In this document: in pieces, positions 9,002-16,983 of the stretch
How the letters are laid out: every line of letters starts with the position of its first letter
Numbering within the stretch: the first letter of the stretch is position 1
Source of the DNA: Paraburkholderia panacisoli
GTDB lineage: Bacteria > Pseudomonadota > Gammaproteobacteria > Burkholderiales > Burkholderiaceae
Assembly: GCF_008369935.1 (NCBI RefSeq)
Contig: NZ_VTUZ01000042.1
Location: 20,272 to 84,271, forward strand
Reading direction: 5' to 3'
DNA: 64,000 bases
Translations under genes and position numbers: made by a program
Notes under the pieces: model-generated
Told to the model about the DNA's origin: nothing
What the model saw: only the letters and a program-made list of their open reading frames with translations
The model's database searches: none

Positions 9002-9691
9002 ATGGCGGACAAACATACTTCGAGCAAGTTTGATGGCGACCTCGAACAGCTCTCAACCCGGTTATTCGGAATGGGCGGTCTCGTCGAGTCGCAGATTTCA
9101 CGCGTGATGGAGGCAATGATTTCGTTCGACCTGGAACTTGTTGAGCAAGTCCTCGACGGCGAACGTCGACTCAATCAGATGGAAACTGAAATCGACGAAG
9201 AAATTAGCAACATCATTGCACGTCGGCAGCCGGCCGCCCGGGACCTGCGCCTACTGATGGCCACTTCAAAGTGTGTCACCAACCTCGAACGGGCGGGAGA
9301 CGAGGCTCGGAAGATTGCGAAGCAGACACGCCGTATCGCCATGGATACAGCGGCCCGAAGAATCAACATTTCTGAAATCATGGCCTCCGGCGAAATGGCT
9401 TTAGACATTCTTCGCAGAGCGCTGGATGCATTTGCGCGGATGGATACCGTTGCAGCAGCACAGATCATCAAGGATGACGAGGCCATCGACAATGAGTTCC
9501 GAGCCTTCGTGCGCAAGCTCGTGACGTACATGATGGAAGACACTCGGGCAATTTCGACTGGACTGGATCACCTGTTCATTGCGAAGGCCATCGAGCGTAT
9601 TGGGGACCACGCGACCAATATCGCCGAGACCGTTGTGTATGTGGTTAGTGGCACCGACGTTCGTCATGTACCCCGAGACCAGCTTGGATGA
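9002..9691 (+). CDS. phoU: PhoU-family phosphate signalling protein
   Basis: This 229-aa protein has two tandem PhoU three-helix domains (about residues 18-105 and 120-212). Each carries the metal-binding pattern ExxRxxD: NLERAGDEARKIA near 94-106 and AIERIGDHATNIAE near 198-211. PhoU proteins restrain Pst phosphate import and Pho signalling through PhoR. Length and motifs are typical and no damage is seen. The context is unusual: no pstSCAB or phoBR genes are adjacent, so this is probably an extra copy. Its stop is followed by a GC-rich hairpin. The start ATG at 9002 follows an A/G-rich stretch (CAGGAATAAG). Confidence 0.88.
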   Translation: MADKHTSSKFDGDLEQLSTRLFGMGGLVESQISRVMEAMISFDLELVEQVLDGERRLNQMETEIDEEISNIIARRQPAARDLRLLMATSKCVTNLERAGDEARKIAKQTRRIAMDTAARRINISEIMASGEMALDILRRALDAFARMDTVAAAQIIKDDEAIDNEFRAFVRKLVTYMMEDTRAISTGLDHLFIAKAIERIGDHATNIAETVVYVVSGTDVRHVPRDQLG

Positions 9692-10337
9692 GACGCCTCT
9701 GGCAACTGAGACCGTGACAAGGAGAGGCGACGGGCGCCTCTTTGTGGTTGTCGAGGTATTTGGAGCCTATACAACGTTGCTCGACCGGCGCAACGTTCGC
9801 TTCTACATTCCTCCAGAAAGCGCTCTTTCGGCGTAGTCGTCCGCCGATAGCCAGAGCACGCAGAGGTAGCAAAACTAAACGCGTTTGCTTGTCAACATCA
9901 CGCGCCGCACGACAGACGGAGTCGAAGCAAACGTCTATGTGTAACTTGGGAAACCAGCGGTTACCGTCGTTGCTATAGGCAATGCTTCTGTGCACCATAT
10001 GCGTCATATCCGAAAAACTCAATCTGAATTTGGAGTCGTTAAGCTTGCATTCAGCTGTTCCGGCTAGACTTCACTGATGTTGAAGAGGCCCTACGGTTCG
10101 ATCGGCAGTATGGTTACCTGGCGTAAGCGCATGCAGAGGCGGCTGCCAAGTGATCAAGTGAGGGGCAAACGGCTTGCAGAGCTCAATATATTGCCAGCCG
10201 AACCGGCGCGACATCCTGCGCTTTTCTAGTGTCCTGAATGACGGAATAGAGAAGGGGGGGCGAGCGATGCCGCTCATTGCGAGTAGTACACACAAATGTG
10301 GCGGAGTGCTCTACTCGATTCATGGAGGTACAAGACA
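9692..10337. other. Intergenic region before the EACC1-like gene
   Basis: No established gene. A 24-codon frame (10267-10341) overlaps the next gene's start and is listed separately. Short frames upstream are interrupted by stops in all phases checked. Confidence 0.4.
9723..9743 (+). terminator. Hairpin terminator after phoU
   Basis: AGAGGCG (9723-9729) pairs with CGCCTCT (9735-9741) around an ACGGG loop and is followed by TTG, starting 31 nt after the phoU stop. An additional CGCCTCT at 9693-9699 could pair alternatively. Confidence 0.5.
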
Positions 10338-10341
10338 GTGA
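10267..10341 (+). CDS. Possible 24-aa coupled leader ORF
   Basis: The ATG follows a purine-rich stretch with seven consecutive G bases. The frame ends with TGA overlapping the GTG start of the next gene (GTGA), the usual geometry for translational coupling. The peptide (beginning MPLIASSTHKCGG) is not recognised. It could instead be the tail of a lost larger gene, since the frame stays open upstream to about 10162 without a clear start. Confidence 0.3.
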   Translation: MPLIASSTHKCGGVLYSIHGGTRQ

Positions 10342-10727
10342 GGAGCCCAGCTTGGCTTCGAATCCTGCTGATTCCGAGCGCCGATGACAGCCCATTTTTC
10401 AGTGACGAGTTCCAGGCCAACCTACGGGCATTTTTCCAGACGCTGGATGCCGCGGACATCCAGGTCAGTTCTGTCGCCTTGAACATGGACATTGTCGACG
10501 CTCGCAGGCCCCTAATGGGCGAATTCGTTTTTTCTCTGGCCCAAGTAGGGCCGGCACTAAGCGCCGCTCTCGGGGCGTGGTTAGAGGCGAATGCCGGCCG
10601 GAAACTACGTCTGAAAATAATTGGTGTTGAATTCGAAGCCAACACGATGACGCAGCTAGTCCAGGTGCTGGATAAGGCAATCGCGCTGAGAGAACAACGG
10701 GTGAAGCCAGCAGGCTGCGACAAATGA
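10338..10727 (+). CDS. EACC1-like small protein of conflict-system type
   Basis: This 129-aa protein starts at a GTG with GGAGG (10324-10328) at good spacing. The N-terminal half (RILLIPSADDSPFFSDEFQ) looks like an alpha/beta fold. The second half has an amphipathic helix (GPALSAALGAWLEAN), a basic turn and two short strands (KLRLKIIGVEFEAN), then a final helix. This layout resembles the Effector-Associated Constant Component 1 (EACC1) family described from NTP-dependent conflict systems, where it accompanies caspase-like or other effectors. No effector, NTPase or TPR partner is present here, so it is an orphan or relic. The family call is from memory of the pattern and is not certain. Confidence 0.5.
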   Translation: MRSPAWLRILLIPSADDSPFFSDEFQANLRAFFQTLDAADIQVSSVALNMDIVDARRPLMGEFVFSLAQVGPALSAALGAWLEANAGRKLRLKIIGVEFEANTMTQLVQVLDKAIALREQRVKPAGCDK

Positions 10728-10789
10728 ACCGCAATGCCGTTCGGGCTCGGGCACGCCGGCTCGGCTTCGTCACATCGGCAAGCACACGC

Positions 10790-11215
10790 GAGTCTGCGTT
10801 TGAAGGCGATCCGCAACCCGTACAAGTCGACACGAGCGTCTGCACAAAATCGACAGACGTCTCCACTGCCAGCGGGTGTCCGTTGGGCAAGACGAGCGTG
10901 AGGTTGTCAAAGCGGTACGTCCAAGTGGAGAGTTCGGCCGTTGGTGTACGGTCGCGGCAATTCCTATGTCTGCAAAGCCGTCCTGCACGTCTCGCGCGAT
11001 CTCGGCACTAATACGTGCTTCTACGTCAACGTGGACGGCCGGATTTTCCTTCAGGAACCAGGACAGCGCCTTGGGAAGAAATTCAATCATTGAAGAGACA
11101 TTCGCAAGCACACGCACGTGCCCGCGCGCGCCGGTTGAGTACTCGCTCGATTCCGCCTGTCGGCCTTCGTGACCTTTCACGATCAGGCGTGCGTGCTTGA
11201 CCAGAGCATCGGTTG
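10790..11215 (-). pseudogene. LysR-family regulator remnant
   Basis: Minus-strand frames encode the linker and effector-binding part of a LysR regulator (ARGHVRVLANVSSMIEFLPK, then FADIGIAA). The sequence continues in another frame with YRFDNLTLVLPNGHPLAVE, so there is at least one frameshift near 10920. The DNA-binding helix-turn-helix is missing, and the 5' side runs straight into the 3' end of the HMG-CoA-lyase-like gene. It cannot make a working regulator. It presumably once controlled the catabolic genes beside it, as the intact LysR gene at 18068 does for its group. Confidence 0.7.
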
Positions 11216-12142
11216 CAATTGAAATTCATCAGGTACCCCCGAGCGGGCGACGAATCCTTCGAGCGCTCGTTGTCCGAATGTTCGGTTCAATACCGTCCGG
11301 CAGCCCATCAGTTTGCGCAGATCGATCCCGGTCCGATAGCCCATGCTCTCCAGCATGAAGACCAGGTCCTCTGTCACGACATTGCCCGACGCGCTCTTCG
11401 GGCCGTCCGCGCCACCGAGTCCCGCGAGGGAAGAGTCGAATGAGTGGATACCACATTGCAACGCCGCCACGACGTTGGCGAGGCCGAGGCCACATGTGTT
11501 GTGAAAATGGGCTGTCTTCAGTTTGTCGCTGCAAAATGGCCGAAGGATCTCGATCAGGTCGACGACTTTGTCCGGTGTGGCCAGCCCAGTCGTGTCGGCG
11601 AGGGCCAGTTCGTCACACCCGGCGTCGACCGCCTGGAGCGCGACATCACAGACTTCGACGTGCGGTACCGCGCCCTTGTACGCGCAGCCCAGTGCGGTCG
11701 CTAACGCGGCGACGACTTTCGTCGAACGGGTTCCATCTGTCCTGTCGCGCAGTTCACGGATCTTGCGAAACTCTTCGATCATCTCGCGGGGCGTGCGTCG
11801 AACATTGCTGAGACTGTGCAGCGCACTGGCGGAGATTGGAGCGACAATCCGGTGTACTCCGCAGGCCAATGCGGCTCGCGCCCCCGCCTCATCTGTCGCG
11901 ACCGCTGTGATGACAAGGCCATCATGGCGGCGGGCGTGGGCTACGAGTTCTGCGCCATCAATGAGTTGCGGCAGCGTGGCCAGTACCCCGAACGACGCGA
12001 GCTCCATATGACGCACCCCCGCCGCGTATGCGGTGTCGATCCAATGCTTTTTGTCGCCTGTTGGCATGATGCTGGACAATCGTTGCAAGCCATCCCGCAG
12101 ACCGACTTCCTGAACCACGACCTCATCATGTTCGTTTCCCAT
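11183..12142 (-). CDS. HMG-CoA-lyase-like enzyme (first copy)
   Basis: This 319-aa TIM-barrel enzyme of the HMGL/DRE-TIM family has the N-terminal EVGLRDGLQ signature (substrate/metal Asp and Arg) and a HFHNTCGLGLANV segment where family members have HFHDT. Where HMG-CoA lyases carry the catalytic-loop cysteine (GGCP), this protein reads GLGGADGPKSASGN, so the cysteine is absent. It may cleave a related CoA thioester or have altered chemistry. The start at 12142 begins the conserved region. The last residues (about LWSSTHA) overlap sequence that looks like LysR remnant, so the C terminus may be rebuilt by a deletion junction. Partner genes are the MFS transporter and HPPD upstream on the same strand. 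Confidence 0.75.
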   Translation of the reverse strand: MGNEHDEVVVQEVGLRDGLQRLSSIMPTGDKKHWIDTAYAAGVRHMELASFGVLATLPQLIDGAELVAHARRHDGLVITAVATDEAGARAALACGVHRIVAPISASALHSLSNVRRTPREMIEEFRKIRELRDRTDGTRSTKVVAALATALGCAYKGAVPHVEVCDVALQAVDAGCDELALADTTGLATPDKVVDLIEILRPFCSDKLKTAHFHNTCGLGLANVVAALQCGIHSFDSSLAGLGGADGPKSASGNVVTEDLVFMLESMGYRTGIDLRKLMGCRTVLNRTFGQRALEGFVARSGVPDEFQLQPMLWSSTHA

Positions 12143-12229
12143 GATTGGGCTCCTACGTTGCAGATTCTCACGGTAAGGCGCGCAGTGCGCCGCTGCACTG
12201 CGCGCGATGCCCGCCGGTGCCAATATCGG

Positions 12230-12511
12230 TTAGACAGAAACCCGGTGCGCAGCGAGCGGCATCGGCACAGGCACAACAAAGGCAGTAAGCACGCGGTTCA
12301 GCCCCATGCCGAGCCCCGCAAATGCGGCCATTTCCTCACTGACCTGAAAGGCCCTGGCCGAGCCGATGCCGTGCGACGCGACGTCAGGAGCGAATCCGCG
12401 AACGGCCGGCTCTTCGGTGCGAAGCATGGTCAGAATCGATCGCGCGAAGACGGCCCTGAAGATCCCCGTGGAAATGACAAGGACCGCGGTCAAATGCAGT
12501 GACAAAGCGAT
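12230..12511 (-). pseudogene. LrgB-family membrane protein remnant
   Basis: About 90 residues match the C-terminal end of LrgB/YohK proteins: GFAPDVASHGIGSARAFQVS followed by EEMAAFAGLGMGLN. Nothing resembling the first two thirds of an LrgB protein is present; the frame upstream is basic, unrelated sequence running into the end of the MFS gene. It is a leftover fragment between the lyase and transporter genes. Confidence 0.65.
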
Positions 12512-12617
12512 GTCGGCCTCACTGCGGCAGCGCACCAGGCAACGCCTCCGATTCGAAACTGTTGCCGAAGCCCGATTGATGAGTGGTCGTCGCCAGATCC
12601 TTCGATACTGGAAGCGT

Positions 12618-14057
12618 TCAGTGGTTGATTTCTTCAAGCCGTAGCCCGTTGGTCTTGGGACCGAACGCACCGATCGAGATCATCACCACCACCATGCACG
12701 CGGTAATGCCGGCGAACACCCCAGTCACGCCGAAGTCGCGCAACAGGAAGGCGATAAGAAAACCTGACATCATTGCGCCGACCCGGCTCGCCGAATACAC
12801 GATGCCGTTGGCGCGGCAGCGCACAGCGGTGGGGAACAACTCCGACTGGTACGCGTGGTAGCACACGGAGATCGTTTGCCCGGCGAGGCTGATCAATACG
12901 CCTAGCACGATGAGTGGCACGACTGATCTCAACTGTCCAAAGAGCAGCCCGAACACCACGACTGCGAACGCGGCGCCGACAATCAGCCATTTGCGCTGCA
13001 CCTTGTCCGCATACAGCATGGCAATCATCGGGCCAACAGGCAGCGCGATCGCAATCACGAACGAATACAGCAGGCTCTTCGTGACGGTGATACCTTGCCC
13101 GATCAACAGCGTCGGCACCCAGTTGGCAAAGCCGTAGTAGCCAATCGCCTGACAGAAATTGAACACGACGAGCATGATCAACCGGCTGCGATAGGGCGGC
13201 TGCAAAAGCTCGGCGAGCGAAGCACGACGATGGGCCGGCTGCTCGACAGCAGGTGCAGGCGGGGGCAGAGGACGACCCGACTGCTGTACGGCTTTCGCCT
13301 CCATTTTCTCGACAATGCGTTCGGCTTTCTCCTCGCGGCCATGCGACGCGAGCCACCGCGGGCTTTCCGGCACGGCACGGCGAATGAACCAGACGAACAC
13401 GGCGCCGATCGAACCGATGAGCACCACGCAACGCCAGCCGTCGAGGCCGAACACGGTCGTCGGCACCAGCCAGAACGAGAGGATCGCGGCCACCGGCGCA
13501 GCGGCGAACATGATCATCTGGTTGAAGGCCATCGCCCGGCCTCGCATATGCTGGGGGACAAGCTCGGTGACGTAGCTGTCGATCGTCACGATCTCGATGC
13601 CCACACCGATGCCGGTGATGAAGCGCCACAGAACCACACCTTCGGCCGTGGTCTGAAATGCCATGATGGCCGAGCCGATGGAATACCAGAGCAGGGAGAA
13701 CGTGAACACGGCGCGGCGCCCGTAGCGATCAGGCAGCCAACCGAACCCGAACGTCCCGACGAAGAGGCCCGCGAACGTGGCCGCGATGAAGCCGGCGATC
13801 CCCTGAAAGCCGAAAAATGCTTGGGTGGTCGTCTGCAGCAGGCCGCTTTTAGCCATGCCCGGCGCGATATAACCCGTGAATATAAGGTCGTAGACTTCGA
13901 AGAATCCGCCGAGCGATATGAGGAACACCAGCATCCAGATATAGCCTGTAGCGGGTAGGCGGTCCATCCGCGCCGAAAGCACCGCAGCGGTACGTGCCTG
14001 CGTTCGGGCATCGGATGCCGCGACCGGCGGAATTTCCGTAGTGATGACGCGTTGCAT
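12618..14057 (-). CDS. Major facilitator superfamily transporter
   Basis: This 479-aa permease with 12 predicted spans is of the sugar/organic-acid (AAHS/MHS-like) branch. The loop 2-3 motif GWLPDRYGRRAVF is intact, and an equivalent is present in the second half. It probably imports the organic acid degraded by the neighbouring enzymes. The start at 14057 is supported by AAGGAGACACTC immediately upstream. The central cytoplasmic loop (around residues 240-280) contains an Ala/Pro-rich stretch. The substrate cannot be read from sequence; an aromatic or branched-chain keto acid fits the enzymes around it. Confidence 0.85.
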   Translation of the reverse strand: MQRVITTEIPPVAASDARTQARTAAVLSARMDRLPATGYIWMLVFLISLGGFFEVYDLIFTGYIAPGMAKSGLLQTTTQAFFGFQGIAGFIAATFAGLFVGTFGFGWLPDRYGRRAVFTFSLLWYSIGSAIMAFQTTAEGVVLWRFITGIGVGIEIVTIDSYVTELVPQHMRGRAMAFNQMIMFAAAPVAAILSFWLVPTTVFGLDGWRCVVLIGSIGAVFVWFIRRAVPESPRWLASHGREEKAERIVEKMEAKAVQQSGRPLPPPAPAVEQPAHRRASLAELLQPPYRSRLIMLVVFNFCQAIGYYGFANWVPTLLIGQGITVTKSLLYSFVIAIALPVGPMIAMLYADKVQRKWLIVGAAFAVVVFGLLFGQLRSVVPLIVLGVLISLAGQTISVCYHAYQSELFPTAVRCRANGIVYSASRVGAMMSGFLIAFLLRDFGVTGVFAGITACMVVVMISIGAFGPKTNGLRLEEINH

Positions 14058-14158
14058 GAGTGTCTCCTTGATATGTCCCGTGGCCGTGTTGTTTTTAGAA
14101 AGCCTGATGGGAATTGCGTCGCCGGATTCCGCTTAAGAAGTACCGGCGAATTCACGAA

Positions 14159-15235
14159 CTATTCCCGCGCAAGCACTCCACGGCGAACCTGATCGCGTTC
14201 GATCGACTGGAACAGCGCTTTGAAATTGCCTTCGCCAAATCCGTCGTCGCCCTTGCGTTGAATGAATTCGAAGAACACCGGACCGAGCAGCGTGTCCGAG
14301 AAAATCTGCAACAGCAGCCGAGGTTGGTCTCCCGAGGTATTGCCGTCGAGCAGGATGCCGCGAGTCTGCAGTTCCGCCACCGGCTGGCCGTGCCCAGGAA
14401 GCCGCTCTTCGAGCATCTCGTAGTAGGTTTCACCCGGCGCCGTCATGAGCGGCACACCGGCCATGACGAGGCTGTCGATCGTCGCCAGCAGGTCGTCGCT
14501 CAGCAGCGCGACGTGCTGGATGCCTTCGCCGTTGAACTTCATCAGGAACTCTTCGATCTGCCCGGCGCCCTTCGACGATTCTTCGTTCAGCGGGATGCGG
14601 ATCTTGCCGTCGGGCGCCGTCATCGCTTTCGAGGTCAGGCCGGTGTATTCACCGGAGATGTCGAAGTAGCGGATTTCACGGAAGTTGAACAGGCGCTCGT
14701 AAAAGCTCGCCCAGAACGACATACGGCCGCGATAGACGTTGTGTGTCAGATGATCGACAAGCTTCAGTCCGTGCCCGACCGGATGGCGATCCACCCCTTC
14801 GACAAACTCGAAGTCGATGTCGTAGATGGATTTGCCGTCTTCGAAACGGTCGATCAGATAGAGCGGTGCGCCGCCGATACCCTTGATTGCGGGCAGGCGC
14901 AATTCCATCGGACCGGTGGCCATCTCCACGGGCTGTGCGCCGAGTTCCAGCGCGCGGTTGTAGGCCTTGTGGGAATCCTTCACCCGGAACGCAAGACCGC
15001 AAGCCGACGGGCCATGTTCAGCGGCAAAATAGGCCGCCGGGCTCTTCGGCTCCCTGTTGACGATGAAGTTGATATCACCCTGCCGATACAGCACCACGTC
15101 CTTCGACCGGTGACGCGCGACCAGCGTAAAGCCAAGCTTCTCGAACACGGGTTCCAGCGTATTGGGGGTGGGCGAAGCGAATTCGACGAATTCGAATCCC
15201 ATCAGGCCCATTGGGTTCTCAAACAGATCAGCCAT
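14159..15235 (-). CDS. hppD: 4-Hydroxyphenylpyruvate dioxygenase
   Basis: This 358-aa protein has two VOC domains, the normal bacterial HPPD length. The iron ligands of the family are in place: His in VDHLTHNV, His in IQHVALLSDD and Glu in FFEFIQRKGDDGFGEGNF. The reaction converts 4-hydroxyphenylpyruvate to homogentisate with CO2 release in tyrosine catabolism. The ATG at 15235 follows GGAG at close spacing; the four extra in-frame codons upstream are not needed. Homogentisate dioxygenase and the later tyrosine-pathway enzymes are not nearby, so the enzyme may serve a different 2-oxo acid or share intermediates with a pathway encoded elsewhere. Confidence 0.9.
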   Translation of the reverse strand: MADLFENPMGLMGFEFVEFASPTPNTLEPVFEKLGFTLVARHRSKDVVLYRQGDINFIVNREPKSPAAYFAAEHGPSACGLAFRVKDSHKAYNRALELGAQPVEMATGPMELRLPAIKGIGGAPLYLIDRFEDGKSIYDIDFEFVEGVDRHPVGHGLKLVDHLTHNVYRGRMSFWASFYERLFNFREIRYFDISGEYTGLTSKAMTAPDGKIRIPLNEESSKGAGQIEEFLMKFNGEGIQHVALLSDDLLATIDSLVMAGVPLMTAPGETYYEMLEERLPGHGQPVAELQTRGILLDGNTSGDQPRLLLQIFSDTLLGPVFFEFIQRKGDDGFGEGNFKALFQSIERDQVRRGVLARE

Positions 15236-15279
15236 GACAAGCTCCACGATTCAGGAAAACATTGATCTCAGGTCTACGC

Positions 15280-15804
15280 TCAGCCGATGTGGCGAAGTTC
15301 GCCGCGATACAGTTCGGCACGCCGTGCATAGTCGGCAGCGCTTTCGTCAAGACGCGCCACGTCTTCATCGCTCAGTTCGCGCGCCACGTTCGCGGGCGCG
15401 CCGAGAATCAGCGACCGGTCGGGGAAGCTCTTGCCCTCGGTGACGATCGCACCTGCTGCCACCAGACAGTTCTTGCCGATGACCGCGCAATTCAGCACCA
15501 CTGCCTGGATGCCGATCAGCGATCCTTCGCCGACCGTGCAACCGTGCAGCATCGCCTGATGGCCGATCGTCACATTGCCGGCGATATCGAGCGGAAAGCC
15601 CGGGTCGGTGTGCAGTACCGCGCCTTCCTGAACATTGCTGCCAGCGCCGATCTTCACGGGTTCGTTGTCGGCGCGGATCACGGCGCCGAACCAGACGCTC
15701 GTGCGTTCGCCGAGTTCGACGCGGCCGACCAGCGTGGCTTGAGAAGCAACCCAGGCGCTGCCTGCGATTTGCGGCGCGTTGCCGCTAATGCTGTAGATAG
15801 TCAT
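15280..15804 (-). CDS. Gamma-carbonic-anhydrase family protein
   Basis: This 174-aa protein is built of hexapeptide repeats forming a left-handed beta helix, the YrdA/PaaY type. Metal-binding His positions are visible in GAVLHTDPG and in IGHQAMLHGC, where the H-x4-H spacing is typical. Members bind zinc and show carbonic anhydrase or, for PaaY, thioesterase activity that clears blocked CoA compounds. A thioesterase/rescue role fits here because CoA-dependent enzymes surround it. The ATG at 15804 is preferred over an upstream TTG that overlaps the CoA-transferase stop. Confidence 0.82.
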   Translation of the reverse strand: MTIYSISGNAPQIAGSAWVASQATLVGRVELGERTSVWFGAVIRADNEPVKIGAGSNVQEGAVLHTDPGFPLDIAGNVTIGHQAMLHGCTVGEGSLIGIQAVVLNCAVIGKNCLVAAGAIVTEGKSFPDRSLILGAPANVARELSDEDVARLDESAADYARRAELYRGELRHIG

Positions 15805-15827
15805 GAACTCAGGTTGCAAAAAGTGAC

Positions 15828-16976
15828 TCAAGCCGCTGCCCGGCCGGTCAGGCGGGCGAGAATTTCCTGCGTATGCTCGCCGACACGGGCCAGCGCCTGA
15901 CGCACACCCGGCCGGCGTCCGCCCATCAGCAAGGGCAGGAGCACGACGTCGGTCATACCGTCCTCGGTTTCCATCGGCACGAGGCCACCGCTTGCTTTCA
16001 GATGCGGGTCGTCGAGCAACTGGTCAGGGCGCACGATCGGCGCATAGGGAATGCCGGCGGCTTCGAGCTTCGGGGAGAGCTCATCGGCGCGGTGATGCTT
16101 GAGAATTTCGCCGAGGCGAATCAGCAGTTCGGGCCGAACCGCCACGCGCAGAGCGTTGTTGGCGAACTGCGGCTCTGCGGCGAGATCGGGCCGCTCCAGT
16201 ACGTCGCACAACGTGATGAACTGCTTGTCGCTCACGGCGCCGATGAAGAGCTGTTCGTCGTCGGCTAGCGTGAAGACGTCGTAGACGCTCCAGGCCGAAA
16301 CGCGTGAGGGCATCGGTGGCGGCGGTTCTTTCGTCATCGCGTATTGCTGCATGTGCTGGCTACTCAGGAACACGCAGTTCTCGAACAGCGCACTCTGGAT
16401 TTCCTGGCCTCGGCCAGTCGTGTCGCGCTCACGCAGTGCTGCCAGCACGCCGATCGCGCCAAACATGCCGCCCATGATGTCGTTGACCGAGGTGCCGGCG
16501 CGCAGCGGCCGGCCAACCGGTCCCGTCATATAGGAAAGGCCGCCCATCATCTGCACGACCTCGTCGAGTGCGAGGCGCTTTTCATACGGGCCGGGCAGGA
16601 AGCCTTTGTGCGAGACATAGATCAGCTTCGGATAGATCTTCGACAGCGTTTCGTAGTCGAGACCCAGCTTCGTCATCAGGCCCGGCCGGAAGTTTTCCAG
16701 CATGACGTCGCACTGACCGATCAACTCCAGAGCGGCGGCGTGGCCGTCAGGGGTATTGATGTCGAGCACCACGCTCTTCTTGTTGCGGTTGAACGTGCGG
16801 AAGAAGCCGATACCGAGGCCGGGCAGCTTGCGCGTCTTGTCGCCTCCCGGCGGCTCGATCTTGATGACTTCGGCGCCAAGGTCGGCGAGGATCATGCCGC
16901 AGGTCGGGCCCATGACCATGTGCGTGAACTCGATGACGCGCACACCGGCGAGAGGAAGCGGATTCGGGGTATTCAT
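15828..16976 (-). CDS. CaiB/BaiF family CoA-transferase
   Basis: This 382-aa protein shows the family III CoA-transferase features: N-terminal VRVIEFTHMVMGPTCGMILA, the ADLGAEVIKIEPPGGD signature and LENFRPG. At the position of the catalytic Asp in formyl-CoA transferase, this protein has Glu (QSALFENC), as in a subgroup of the family. It would move CoA between acids to activate the substrate later cleaved by the HMG-CoA-lyase-like protein upstream in the same operon (8 bases between the genes). The start follows GAGG, and the longer open frame to 17378 only overlaps the upstream gene. Confidence 0.88.
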   Translation of the reverse strand: MNTPNPLPLAGVRVIEFTHMVMGPTCGMILADLGAEVIKIEPPGGDKTRKLPGLGIGFFRTFNRNKKSVVLDINTPDGHAAALELIGQCDVMLENFRPGLMTKLGLDYETLSKIYPKLIYVSHKGFLPGPYEKRLALDEVVQMMGGLSYMTGPVGRPLRAGTSVNDIMGGMFGAIGVLAALRERDTTGRGQEIQSALFENCVFLSSQHMQQYAMTKEPPPPMPSRVSAWSVYDVFTLADDEQLFIGAVSDKQFITLCDVLERPDLAAEPQFANNALRVAVRPELLIRLGEILKHHRADELSPKLEAAGIPYAPIVRPDQLLDDPHLKASGGLVPMETEDGMTDVVLLPLLMGGRRPGVRQALARVGEHTQEILARLTGRAAA

Positions 16977-16983
16977 GATGACC

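Noticed and set aside
12512..12670. N-terminal extension of the LrgB-like frame
   Set aside because: It overlaps the MFS gene end and does not resemble LrgB.
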